Positions 1 to 10,100 of a stretch of 64,000 nucleotides of DNA are shown here, one piece after another (positions within the stretch are counted from its first letter, which is position 1; each line of letters begins with the position of its first letter). This DNA is from Aristolochia californica. Taxonomy: Eukaryota > Streptophyta > Magnoliopsida > Piperales > Aristolochiaceae. The notes beneath the pieces were generated by a model. The model was given only the letters and a program-made list of their open reading frames with translations. It was not told the DNA's origin and ran no database searches. A program made the translations under genes and the position numbers. The stretch is taken from positions 23,838,908-23,902,907 of the forward strand of contig JARWKL010000002.1 of NCBI GenBank assembly GCA_029961685.1, in the 5' to 3' direction.

Positions 1-461
1 TCTGAAAAAAATATCTAACATCCAAAATGGGAATGTACAAATGCTGAGAAAGATAGTTCCAAAAAGTATATGTGATTTTTAAGGATAGGCAAAAAGTGGG
101 TTGTTTGGCTCTTGTAAATATCCTACCACTTGAGAATTTGATTTTTTCTACTCCTTGAAATTTTTGAATCACTAGGTCCACTTGCATCCTCAACATGTTT
201 CTGGCATGCATAACCACCACATTTAAAGCATGTTAGGATCAGTTAGAATTCCCTTTCCTATAAAATTCCACCGAGCTTATTATTAGGGGTTGTACTACTG
301 AAATTTCCCAAACATGGATAACAAAACTTTGGATTTCATTTTTTGTGCCTGATATAATTTTCAATTTTTTTTGCATAAATGAACTCTAAAATTTTGATTT
401 TGTTATGCCTTATATCTTTTTTGTTTATGAGAAAAATGGAGAGTGAAAACACAAGTTTTGA
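1..461. repeat. HOR unit U1
   Basis: Monomer of 461 bp. Diagnostic variants are 'aaaaaaatatctaacatcc' at its start, 'tactactgaaatttccc', and 'tttgtgcctgatataa' near its right end. Confidence 0.9.
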
Positions 462-925
462 TTTAAAAACAAATTTTAACATCCAAAATGCAAATGCACA
501 AATACTGAGAGAGATCGTTGCAAAAAGTATCTGTGATTTTTAAGGATAGGCAAAAAAAGTGGGTTGTTTGGCTCAGGTAAATATCCAATCACTTGAGAAT
601 TTGATTTTTTCTACACCTTGAAATTTTTGGATCACTTCGTCCACTTGCATCCTCAACAAGTTTCTTGCATGCATATCCACAACATTTAAAGCATGTTTGG
701 ATCAGTTAGAAGTCCCTTTCCTATAAAATTCCACCAAGCTTATTAGTAGTGGTTGTACAAGTGGAATTTCCCAAATATGGATAACAAAACCTTGGAGTTC
801 ATTTTTAGTGCGTGAAATAATTTTCAAATTTGTTTGCATACATGAACTCTAAAATTTTAATTTTGTTATGCCTTGTATCTTTTTTGTTTACAAGAAAAAT
901 GGGAGAGTGAAAACTCAAGTTTTGA
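462..925. repeat. HOR unit U2
   Basis: Monomer of 464 bp marked by 'gagatcgttgcaaaaag', 'ttctacaccttg', 'cacttcgtccac' and 'cttattagtagtgg'. The 14-unit progenitor (41038-47498) has no separate U2; a U2-like unit lies at 40116. Confidence 0.9.
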
Positions 926-1385
926 TCTGAAAAAAAAATTTGAACATCTAAAATGCAAATGCACAAATGCTGAGAGAGATAGTTCTAAAAAGTATCTGTG
1001 ATTTTTAAGGATAGGCAAAAAGTGGGTTGTTTGGCTCTGGTAAATATCCAACCACTTGAGATTTTGATTTTTTCTACTCGAAATTTTTGGATCACTAGGT
1101 CCACTTGCATCCTCAACATGTTTCTGTCATGCATATCCACCACATTTAAAGCATGTCAGGATCAGTTAGAAGTCCTTTTCCTATAAAATTCCACCAAGCT
1201 TATTATTAGGGGTTGAACTAGTGGAATTTACAAAACAAGGATAACAAAACCATGGAGTTCATTTTTAGTGCGTGATATAACTTTCAATTTTTTTTGCATA
1301 CATGAACTCTAATATTTTCATTTTGTTATGCCTTATATCTTTTTTGTTTATGAGAAAAAAGGGAGAGTGAAAAATCAAGTTTGGA
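926..1385. repeat. HOR unit U3
   Basis: Monomer of 460 bp marked by 'ctactcgaaattttt' (four bases shorter than 'ctactccttgaaattttt'), 'tttctgtcatgc', 'ggttgaactag' and 'gtgcgtgatataac'. Confidence 0.9.
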
Positions 1386-1848
1386 TCTGAACAGAAATTT
1401 TGAAGATCCAAAGTGGTAATGCACAAATGCTGAGAGAGATAGTTCCAAAAAGTACCTGTGATTTTTAAGGATAGGCAAAAAGTGGGTTGTTTGGCTCTGG
1501 TAAATATCCAACCACTTGAGAATTTGATTTTTTCTACTCCTTGAAATTTTGGGATCACTATGTCCACTTGCATCCTCAACGTGTTCCTGGCATACAGATC
1601 CACCACATTTAAAGCATGTTAGGATAAATTAGAACTCCCTTCCCTATAAAATTCTACCAAGCTTTTTATTAGGTGTTGTACTAGTGGAATTTCCCAAACA
1701 AGGAAAACAAAACCTTGGAGTTCATTTTTAGAGCGAGAAATAATTTTTGAATTTTTGTACATACTTGAACTCTAAAATTTTCATTTTTTTATGCCGTATA
1801 TCTTTTTTGTTTACGAGAAAAATGGGAGAGTGAAAACTCAAGTTTGGA
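1386..1848. repeat. HOR unit U4
   Basis: Monomer of 463 bp marked by 'tgaagatccaaa', 'ggcatacagatcc', 'aagctttttattaggtg', 'gagcgagaaataa' and 'gccgtatatc'. Confidence 0.9.
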
Positions 1849-2308
1849 TCTGAAACAAATTTTGAACATCCAAAATGGGAATCTACAAATGCTGAGAGAG
1901 ATAGTTCCAAAAAGTATCTGTGATTTTTAAGGATAGGCAAAAAGTGGGTTGTTTGGCTCTTGTCAATAACCAACCACTTGAGAATTTGATTTTTTCTACT
2001 CCTTGAAATTTTGGATCACTAGGTCCACTTGCATCCTCAACATGTTTCTGGCATGCATATCCACCACATTTAAAGCATGTTAGGATCAGTTAGAAGTCCC
2101 TTTCCTATAAAATTCCACCAAGCTTATTATTAGGGGTTGTACTAGTGGAATTTCCCAAACATGGATAACAAAACCTTGGAGTTCATTTTTAGTGCGTGAT
2201 ATAATTTTCAAAGTTTTTTTGCATACATGAACTCTAAAATTTTCATTTGGTTTATGCTACTATCTTTTTTTTATGAGAAAAATGGGAGAGTGAAAACTCA
2301 AGTTTGGA
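1849..2308. repeat. HOR unit U5
   Basis: Monomer of 460 bp marked by 'tctgaaacaaatttt', 'ggctcttgtcaataacc' and 'catttggtttatgctac'. Confidence 0.9.
2039..2120. repeat. Conserved monomer core with an imperfect inverted repeat (example)
   Basis: Representative of a block found in nearly every monomer of all four regions. The arms 'aacatgttt' (2039-2047) and 'aagcatgtt' (2073-2081) are reverse complements with one mismatch. They flank a 25-base centre holding the palindromes 'gcatgc' and 'atgcat'. The block continues into 'aggatcagttagaagtccc' and 'tataaaattccacc'. It stays readable even in the right-hand layer, where flanking parts vary more. A protein-binding role is only a possibility. Confidence 0.7.
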
Positions 2309-2768
2309 TCTGAAAACAAATTTTGAACATCCAAAATGGAAATGCACAAATGGTGAGAGAGAGAGTTCCAAAATGTATCTGTGTTTTTTAAGGATAGACA
2401 AGAAGTGGGTTGTTTGGCTCTGGTAAATATCAGCGCACTAGAGAATTTGATTTTTTCTACTCGAAATTTTTGGATCACTAGCTCCACTTGCATCTTCAAC
2501 TTGTTTCTGGCTTGCATATCCACCAGATTTAAAGCATGTTAGGATCAGTTAGAAGTCCCTTTCCTATAAAATTCCACCAATCTTATTATTAGGGGTTGTA
2601 CTAGTGGAATTTTCCTAACATGGATAACTAAACCTTGGAGTTAATTTTTAGTGCGTGAAATAATTTTAAATTTTTTTTGCATAAGTGAAATCTAAAATTT
2701 TCATTTTATTATGCCTTATCTCTTTTTTGTTGACGAGAAAAATGGGAGAGTGAAAACTCAAGTTTGGA
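2309..2768. repeat. HOR unit U6
   Basis: Monomer of 460 bp marked by 'ggtgagagagagag', 'ccaaaatgtatctgtg', 'agacaagaagtggg', 'atatcagcgcac' and 'ccaatcttatta'. Confidence 0.9.
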
Positions 2769-3006
2769 TCTGAAAACAAATTTTGAACATCCAAAATGGG
2801 AATACACAAATCCTGTGAGAGATAGTTCCAAAAAGTATCAGTGATTTTTATGGATAGGCAAATAGTGGGTTGCTTGGCTCTAGTAAATATCCAACCACTT
2901 GAGAATTTGATTTTTTCTACTCCTTGAAATTTTTTGGATCATTTTGTTATACCTTTTATCTTCTTTGTTTAAGAGAAAAATGGGAGAGTGAAAACTCAAG
3001 TTTGGA
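2769..3006. repeat. HOR unit U7, truncated monomer (238 bp)
   Basis: Only about half a monomer. The left part runs normally to 'tttttggatca' (about 2943), then passes straight into 'ttttgttatacctttt', a right-end sequence. About 225 bp are missing, including the conserved core and the HindIII site. The same junction recurs at +7,196 in copies 2-6, so the deletion predates HOR amplification. The full-length relative is at 46112-46574 (463 bp). Confidence 0.93.
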
Positions 3007-3468
3007 TCTGAAAACAAATTTTGAACATCCAAAATGGGAATGTACAAATACTGAGAGAGATAGTTCCAAAGAGTATCTGTGATTTTTAAGCATAGGCAAA
3101 GAGTGGGTTGTTTGGCTCGGGTAAATATCCAACCACTTGAAAATTTGATTTTTTCTACTCCCTGAAATTTTTGAATCACTATGTCCACTTGCATCCTCAA
3201 CATGTTTCTGGCATGCATATCCACCACATTTAAAGCATGTTAGGATCAGTTAGAAGCCCCTTTCCTATAAAATTCCACCAAGCTTATTATTAGGGGTTGT
3301 ACTTCTGGAATTTCTCAAACATGGATAACAAAACTTTGGAGTTTATTTTTAGTGCGTGAAATAATTTTCAATTTTTTTTGCATACATGAACTCTAAAATT
3401 TTCATTTTGCTATGCCTTATATTTTTTTATTTACAAGAAAAATGGGAGAGTGAAAACTCAAGTTGGGA
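3007..3468. repeat. HOR unit U8
   Basis: Monomer of 462 bp marked by 'ccaaagagtatctg', 'taagcataggc', 'ggctcgggtaaat', 'agaagcccctttcc' and 'gtacttctggaatttctc'. Confidence 0.9.
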
Positions 3469-3930
3469 TCTGAAAAAAAATTTGAACATCTAAAATGGAA
3501 ATGCACAAACGCTGAGAGAGACAGTTCTAAAAGGTATGTGTGATTTTTAAGGATAGACAAAAAGTGGGTTGTTTGGCTCTGGTAAATATCCAACCACATG
3601 AGAATTTGATTTTTTCTACTCCTTGAAATTTTTGGATCACTAGGTCCACTTGCATCCTCAACATGTTTCTGGTATGCATATCTACCACATTTAAAGCATG
3701 TCAGGATCAGTTAGAAGTCCCTTTCCTATAAAATTCCACCAAGCTTATTATTAGGGGTTGTACTAGAAGAATTTCCCAAACAAGGATAACAAAACCATGG
3801 CGTTAATTTTTAGTGCGTGAAATAACTTTCAAATTTTTTTGCACACATGAACTCTAATATATTCATTTTGTTATGCCTTATATCTTTTTTATTTATGAGA
3901 AAAATGGGAGAGTGAAAGCTCATGTTTGTA
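3469..3930. repeat. HOR unit U9
   Basis: Monomer of 462 bp marked by 'aaaaggtatgtgtg', 'ccaaccacatgag', 'ggtatgcatatctacc' and 'ccatggcgttaat'. Confidence 0.9.
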
Positions 3931-4393
3931 TCTGAAAAGAAATTGTGAATATCCAAAATGGAAATGCACAAATGCTGAGAGAGATAGTTCCAAAAAGTAT
4001 CTGTGATTTTTAAGGATAGGCAAAAAGTGGGTTGTTTGGCTCTGGTAAATATCCAACCACTTGAGAATTTGATTTTTTCTACTCGTTGAAATTTTTGGAT
4101 CACTAGGTCCACTTGCATCCTCAACATGTTTCTGGTATGCATATCCACCACATTTAAAGCATGGTAGGATCAATTAGAAGTCCCTTTCCTATAAAATTCC
4201 ACGAAGCTTATTATTAGGGGTAGTACTAGTGGAATTTCCCAAACAAGGATAACAAAACCTTGAAGTTCATTTTTAGTGCGTGTAATAATTTTTCAAATTT
4301 TTTTGCATACATGAACTCTAAAATTTCATTTTTTTTTGCCTTATATCTTTATTTTTTACCACAAATTAGGGAGAGTGAAAACTCATGTTTGTA
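3931..4393. repeat. HOR unit U10
   Basis: Monomer of 463 bp marked by 'gtatctgaaaagaaattg', 'tccacgaagctt', 'ggggtagtactag', 'gtaataatttttc' and 'tttttaccacaaattaggg'. Confidence 0.9.
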
Positions 4394-4886
4394 TCTGAAA
4401 AGAAATTGTGAATATCCAAAATGGAAATGCACAAATGCTGAGAAAGATTGTTCGAAAAAGTATCTGTGATTTTTCAGGATAGGCAAAAAGTGGGTTGTTT
4501 GGCTCTGGTAAATATCCAACCACTTGAGAATTTGATTTTTTCTACTCCTTGAAATTTTTGGATCACTAGGTCCACTTGCATCCTCAACATGTTCGTGGCA
4601 TGCACATCCACCACATATAAAGCATGTTAGGATCAATTAGAAGTCCCTTTCCTATAAAATTCCACCAATCATTTTATTAGGGGTTGTACTAGTGGAATTT
4701 CCCTTTTATTAGGGGTTGTACTAGTGGAATTTCCCAAACATGGACAACAAAACCTTGGAGTTCATTTTTAGAGCGAGAAATAATTTTTGAAATTTCTTAT
4801 ACTTGAATTCTAAATTTTTCATTTTTTTATGCCTTATATCTTTTTTGTTTACGAGAAAAATGGGAGAGTGAAAACTGAAGTTTGGA
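4394..4886. repeat. HOR unit U11 (493 bp, with internal duplication)
   Basis: Monomer lengthened by a 32-bp tandem duplication at 4672-4735. Other marks are 'gcatgcacatcc', 'cacatataaagc', 'ccaccaatcattt' and 'cttatacttgaattc'. Confidence 0.92.
4672..4735. repeat. 32-bp direct duplication inside U11
   Basis: The 32 bases from 'ttttattagggg' to 'gtggaatttccc' (4672-4703) are repeated head to tail at 4704-4735. The same duplication is present at 11868-11931, 19064-19127 and 31812-31875. It is absent from copy 4 (deleted) and from the diverged U11 relatives near 38,540 and 41,775, so it is a derived mark of the modern HOR. Confidence 0.96.
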
Positions 4887-5349
4887 TCTGAAAACAAATT
4901 TTGAACATCCAAAATGGTAAAGCACAAATGTTGAGAGAGATAGTTCCAAAAAAGTATCTGTGATTTTTAAGGATAGGCAAATAATGGGTTGCTTGGCTCT
5001 GGTAAATATCCAACCACTTGAGAATTTGATTTTTCTACTCCTTGAAATTTTTGGATCACTAGGTCCACTTGCATCCTCAAAATGTTTCTGGCATGCATAT
5101 CCACGACATTTAAAGCATGTTAGGATCAGTTAGAAGTCCCTTACCTATAAAATTCCACCAAGCTTATTAGTAGGGGTTGTACTAGTGGAATTTTGCAAAC
5201 ATGGATACCAAAACCTTGGAGTACGTTTTTAGTGCGTGAAATAATTTTTGAATTTGTTTGCATACATGAACTCTAAAATTTTAATTTTGTTATGCCTTAT
5301 AACTTTTTTGTTTACAAGAAAAATGGGACAGTGAAAACTCAAGTTGGGA
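4887..5349. repeat. HOR unit U12
   Basis: Monomer of 463 bp marked by 'ggtaaagcacaaatg', 'aaataatgggttgc', 'cctcaaaatg', 'ccacgacat', 'cccttacctat' and 'ttataactttttt'. Confidence 0.9.
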
Positions 5350-5813
5350 TCTGAAAAAAAATTTGAACATCTAAAATGGAAATGCACAAACACTGAGAGA
5401 GATAGTTCTAAAAAGTATCTGTGATTTTTAAGGATAGACAAAAAATGGGTTGTTTAGCTCTAGTAAATATCCAACCACTTGAGATTTTGATTTTTTCTAC
5501 TCCTTGAAATTTTTGGATCACTAGGTCCACTTGCAACGTGAACATGTTTCTGGCATGCATATCTACCACATTTAAAGCATGTTAGGATCAGCTAGAAGTC
5601 CCTTTCCTATAAAATTCCACCAAGCTTATTATTAGGGGTTGTTCTAGTAGAATTTCCCAAACATGGATAACAAAACCATGGAGTTCATTTTTAGTGCGTG
5701 AAATAATTTTCACAGTTTTTTTGCATACATGAACTCTAAAATTTTCATTTGGTTTATGGCACTATATTTTTTTTTTTACAAGAAAAATGGGAGAGTGAAA
5801 ACTCAAGTTCGGA
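5350..5813. repeat. HOR unit U13
   Basis: Monomer of 464 bp marked by 'ttgcaacgtgaacatg', 'gatcagctagaag', 'gttgttctagtag' and 'catttggtttatggcac'. Confidence 0.9.
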
Positions 5814-6273
5814 TCTGAAAACAAATTTTGAATATCCAAAATGGAAATGCACAAATGGTGAGAGAGATAGTTCCAAAATGTATCTGTGATTTTTAAGGAT
5901 AGACAAGAAGTGGGTTCTTTGGCTCTGGTAAATATCCAAGCACTGGAGAATTTGATTTTTTCTACTTGAAATTTTTGGATCAGTAGGTCCACTTGCATCC
6001 TCAACATGTTTCTGGCATGCATATCCACCACATTTAAAGCATGTTAGGATCAGTTAGAAGTCCCTTTCCTATAAAATTCCACCAAGCTTATTATTTGGGG
6101 TTGACCTAGAGGAAGTTCCCAAACATGGATAACAAAACCTTGGAGTTCATTTTTAGTGCGTGAAATATTTTTCAAATTATTTCGCATATATGAACTCTGA
6201 AATTTTCATTATGTTATGCCTGATATCTTTTTTGTTTACGAGAAAAATGGGAGAGTGAAAACTCAAGTTTGGA
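5814..6273. repeat. HOR unit U14
   Basis: Monomer of 460 bp marked by 'gtgggttctttggc', 'ccaagcactgg', 'gatcagtaggtcc', 'gacctagaggaag' and 'gttatgcctgatatc'. Confidence 0.9.
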
Positions 6274-6735
6274 TCTGAAAACAAATTTTGAACATCCAAA
6301 ATGGAAATGCACTAATGCTGAGAGAGATAATTCCAAAATTAACAGTGATTTTTTAGGATAGGCAAAAAGTGAGTTGTTTGGCTCTGGTAAATATCCAACC
6401 ACTAGAGAATTTGATTATTTCTACTCCGTGAAATTTTTGGATCATTAGGTCCACTTGCTTCCTCAACTTGTTTCTGGCATGCATATCCACCACACTTAAA
6501 GCATGTTAGGATCGGTTAGAACTCCCTTTCCTATAAAATTCCACCAAGCTTATTATTACGGGTTGCACTAGTGGAATTTCCCAAACATGGATAACAAAAC
6601 CTTGGAGTTAATTATTAGCGCGTGAAATAATTTTCAAATTTTTTTGCATACATAAAATCTAAATTTTTCATTTTATTATGCCTTATATCTTTTTTGTTTA
6701 CGAGAAAAATGGGAGAGTGAAAACTCAAGTTTTGA
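6274..6735. repeat. HOR unit U15
   Basis: Monomer of 462 bp marked by 'ccaaaattaacagtg', 'aagtgagttg', 'ctactccgtgaaa', 'cacacttaaagc', 'gatcggttagaac' and 'ttattagcgcgtg'. The progenitor HOR has only its right end, fused to U14 (42886-43344). Confidence 0.9.
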
Positions 6736-7197
6736 TCTGAAAACAAATTTTTAACATCCAAAATGGGAAAGCACAAATGTTGAGAGAGATAGTTCCAAAA
6801 AGTATCTGTGATTTTTAAGGATAGGCAAACAGTGGGTTGCTTGGCTCTAGTAAATATCCAACCACTTGAGAATTTGATTTTTTCTACTCCTTGAAATTTT
6901 AGGATCACTAGGTCCACTTGCATCTTCAACATGTTTCTGGCATGCATATCCACCACATTTAAAGCATGTTAGGACCTGTTAGAAGTCCCTTTCCTATAAA
7001 ATTCCACCAAGCTTATTATTAGGGGTTGTACTAGTGGAATTTCCCAAACAAGGATAAAAAAACCTTGGAGTTCATTTTTAGAGCGTGAAATAATTTTCAA
7101 ATATTTTTTCATACATGAACTCTAAAATTTTCATTTTTATACCTTATATCTTTTTTGTTTTAGGAGAAAAATGGGAGAGTGAAAACTCAAGTTTGGA
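6736..7197. repeat. HOR unit U16
   Basis: Monomer of 462 bp marked by 'atttttaacatcc', 'ggcaaacagtgggttgc', 'ttaggacctgttag' and 'tttttataccttatatc'. The 237-bp insertion of copy 3 lies in this unit. Confidence 0.9.
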
Positions 7198-10100
7198 TCT
7201 GAAAAAAATATCTAACATCCAAAATGGGAATGTACAAATGCTGAGAAAGATAGTTCCAAAAAGTATATGTGATTTTTAAGGATAGGCAAAAAGTGGGTTG
7301 TTTGGCTCTTGTAAATATCCTACCACTTGAGAATTTGATTTTTTCTACTCCTTGAAATTTTTGAATCACTAGGTCCACTTGCATCCTCAACATGTTTCTG
7401 GCATGCATAACCGCCACATTTAAAGCATGTTAGGATCAGTTAGAATTCCCTTTCCTATAAAATTCCACCGAGTTTATTATTAGGTGTTGTACTACTGAAA
7501 TTTCCCGAACATGGATAACAAAACTTTGGATTTCATTTTTTGTGCCTGATATAATTTTCAATTTTTTTTGCATAAATGAACTCTAAAATTTTGATTTTGT
7601 TATGCCTTATATCTTTTTTGTTTATGAGAAAAATGGAGAGTGAAAACACAAGTTTTGATCTAAAAACAAATTTTAACATCCAAAATGCAAATGCACAAAT
7701 ACTGAGAGAGATCGTTGCAAAAAGTATCTGTGATTTTTAAGGATAGGCAAAAAAAGTGGGTTGTTTGGCTCAGGTAAATATCCAATCACTTGAGAATTTG
7801 ATTTTTTCTACACCTTGAAATTTTTGGATCACTTCGTCCACTTGCATCCTCAACAAGTTTCTTGCATGCATATCCACAACATTTAAAGCATGTTTGGATC
7901 AGTTAGAAGTCCCTTTCCTATAAAATTCCACCAAGCTTATTAGTAGTGGTTGTACAAGTGGAATTTCCCAAACATGGATAACAAAACCTTGGAGTTCATT
8001 TTTAGTGCGTGAAATAATTTTCAAATTTGTTTGCATACATGAACTCTAAAATTTTAATTTTGTTATGCCTTGTATCTTTTTTGTTTACAAGAAAAATGGG
8101 AGAGTGAAAACTCAAGTTTTGATCTGAAAAAAAATTTGAACATCTAAAATGCAAATGCACAAATGCTGAGAGAGATAGTTCTAAAAAGTATCTGTGATTT
8201 TTAAGGATAGGCAAAAAGTGGGTTGTTTGGCTCTGGTAAATATCCAACCACTTGAGATTTTGATTTTTTCTACTCGAAATTTTTGGATCACTAGGTCCAC
8301 TTGCATCCTCAACATGTTTCTGTCATGCATATCCACCACATTTAAAGCATGTCAGGATCAGTTAGAAGTCCTTTTCCTATAAAATTCCACCAAGCTTATT
8401 ATTAGGGGTTGAACTAGTGGAATTTACAAAACAAGGATAACAAAACCATGGAGTTCATTTTTAGTGCGTGATATAACTTTCAATTTTTTTTGCATACATG
8501 AACTCTAATATTTTCATTTTGTTATGCCTTATATCTTTTTTGTTTATGAGAAAAAAGGGAGAGTGAAAAATCAAGTTTGGATCTGAAAAGAAATTTTGAA
8601 GATCCAAAATGGTAATGCACAAATGCTGAGAGAGATAGTTCCAAAAAGTATCTGTGATTTTTATGGATAGGCAAAAAGTGGGTTGTTTGGCTCTGGTAAA
8701 TATCCAACCACTTGAGAATTTGATTTTTTCTACTCCTTGAAATTTTGGGATCACTATGTCCACTTGCATCCTCAACGTGTTCCTGGCATACAGATCCACC
8801 ACATTTAAAGCATGTTAGGATAAATTAGAAGTCCCTTCCCTATAAAATTCTACCAAGCTTTTTATTAGGTGTTGTACTAGTGGAATTTCCCAAACAAGGA
8901 AAACAAAACCTTGGAGTTCATTTTTAGAGCGAGAAATAATTTTTGAATTTTTGTACATACTTGAACTCTAAAATTTTCATTTTTTTATGCCGTATATCTT
9001 TTTTGTTTACGAGAAAAATGGGAGAGTGAAAACTCAAGTTTGGATCTGAAACAAATTTTGAACATCCAAAATGGGAATCTACAAATGCTGAGAGAGATAG
9101 TTCCAAAAAGTATCTGTGATTTTTAAGGATAGGCAAAAAGTGGGTTGTTTGGCTCTTGTCAATAACCAACCACTTGAGAATTTGATTTTTTCTACTCCTT
9201 GAAATTTTGGATCACTAGGTCCACTTGCATCCTCAACATGTTTCTGGCATGCATATCCACCACATTTAAAGCATGTTAGGATCAGTTAGAAGTCCCTTTC
9301 CTATAAAATTCCACCAAGCTTATTATTAGGGGTTGTACTAGTGGAATTTCCCAAACATGGATAACAAAACCTTGGAGTTCATTTTTAGTGCGTGATATAA
9401 TTTTCAAAGTTTTTTTGCATACATGAACTCTAAAATTTTCATTTGGTTTATGCTACTATCTTTTTTTTATGAGAAAAATGGGAGAGTGAAAACTCAAGTT
9501 TGGATCTGAAAACAAATTTTGAACATCCAAAATGGAAATGCACAAATGGTGAGAGAGAGAGTTCCAAAATGTATCTGTGTTTTTTAAGGATAGACAAGAA
9601 GTGGGTTGTTTGGCTCTGGTAAATATCAGCGCACTAGAGAATTTGATTTTTTCTACTCGAAATTTTTGGATCACTAGGTCCACTTGCATCTTCAACTTGT
9701 TTCTGGCTTGCATATCCACCACATTTAAAGCATGTTAGGATCAGTTAGAAGTCCCTTTCCTATAAAATTCCACCAATCTTATTATTAGGGGTTGTACTAG
9801 TGGAATTTTCCTAACATGGATAACTAAACCTTGGAGTTAATTTTTAGTGCGTGAAATAATTTTAAATTTTTTTTGCATAAGTGAAATCTAAAATTTTCAT
9901 TTTATTATGCCTTATCTCTTTTTTGTTGACGAGAAAAATGGGAGAGTGAAAACTCAAGTTTGGATCTGAAAACAAATTTTGAACATCCAAAATGGGAATA
10001 CACAAATCCTGTGAGAGATAGTTCCAAAAAGTATCAGTGATTTTTATGGATAGGCAAATAGTGGGTTGCTTGGCTCTAGTAAATATCCAACCACTTGAGA

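Larger units (their letters stand above)
1..7197. repeat. HOR copy 1 (16 units, complete)
   Basis: First complete higher-order repeat, taken as the reference here. It starts at 'tctgaaaaaaatatctaac', which returns at 7198. It holds 15 full monomers and one 238-bp truncated monomer, each with its own diagnostic variants (units U1-U16 listed separately). It has one base more than copy 2, from an A-run in U3. In U1-U4 it shares rare variants with copy 4; in U12-U13 it shares others with copy 2. Confidence 0.97.

Noticed and set aside
630..650. Possible CENP-B-box-like motif around 'cacttcgtccac'
   Set aside because: Only a 'ttcg' core is shared. The remaining defining positions do not fit, and the variant is limited to U2.
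998..1186. A 62-codon plus-strand frame identical in all six HOR copies
   Set aside because: Its identity reflects homogenisation of the HOR, not selection on a protein. It arises from the shortened 'ctactcgaaattttt' of U3, and the U3 relatives in the diverged region (40580, 44267) do not keep it.
2048..2072. 'catgcat' as a plant RY-type promoter element
   Set aside because: A short palindromic string in every monomer of a satellite is no evidence of promoter function, and there is no gene nearby.
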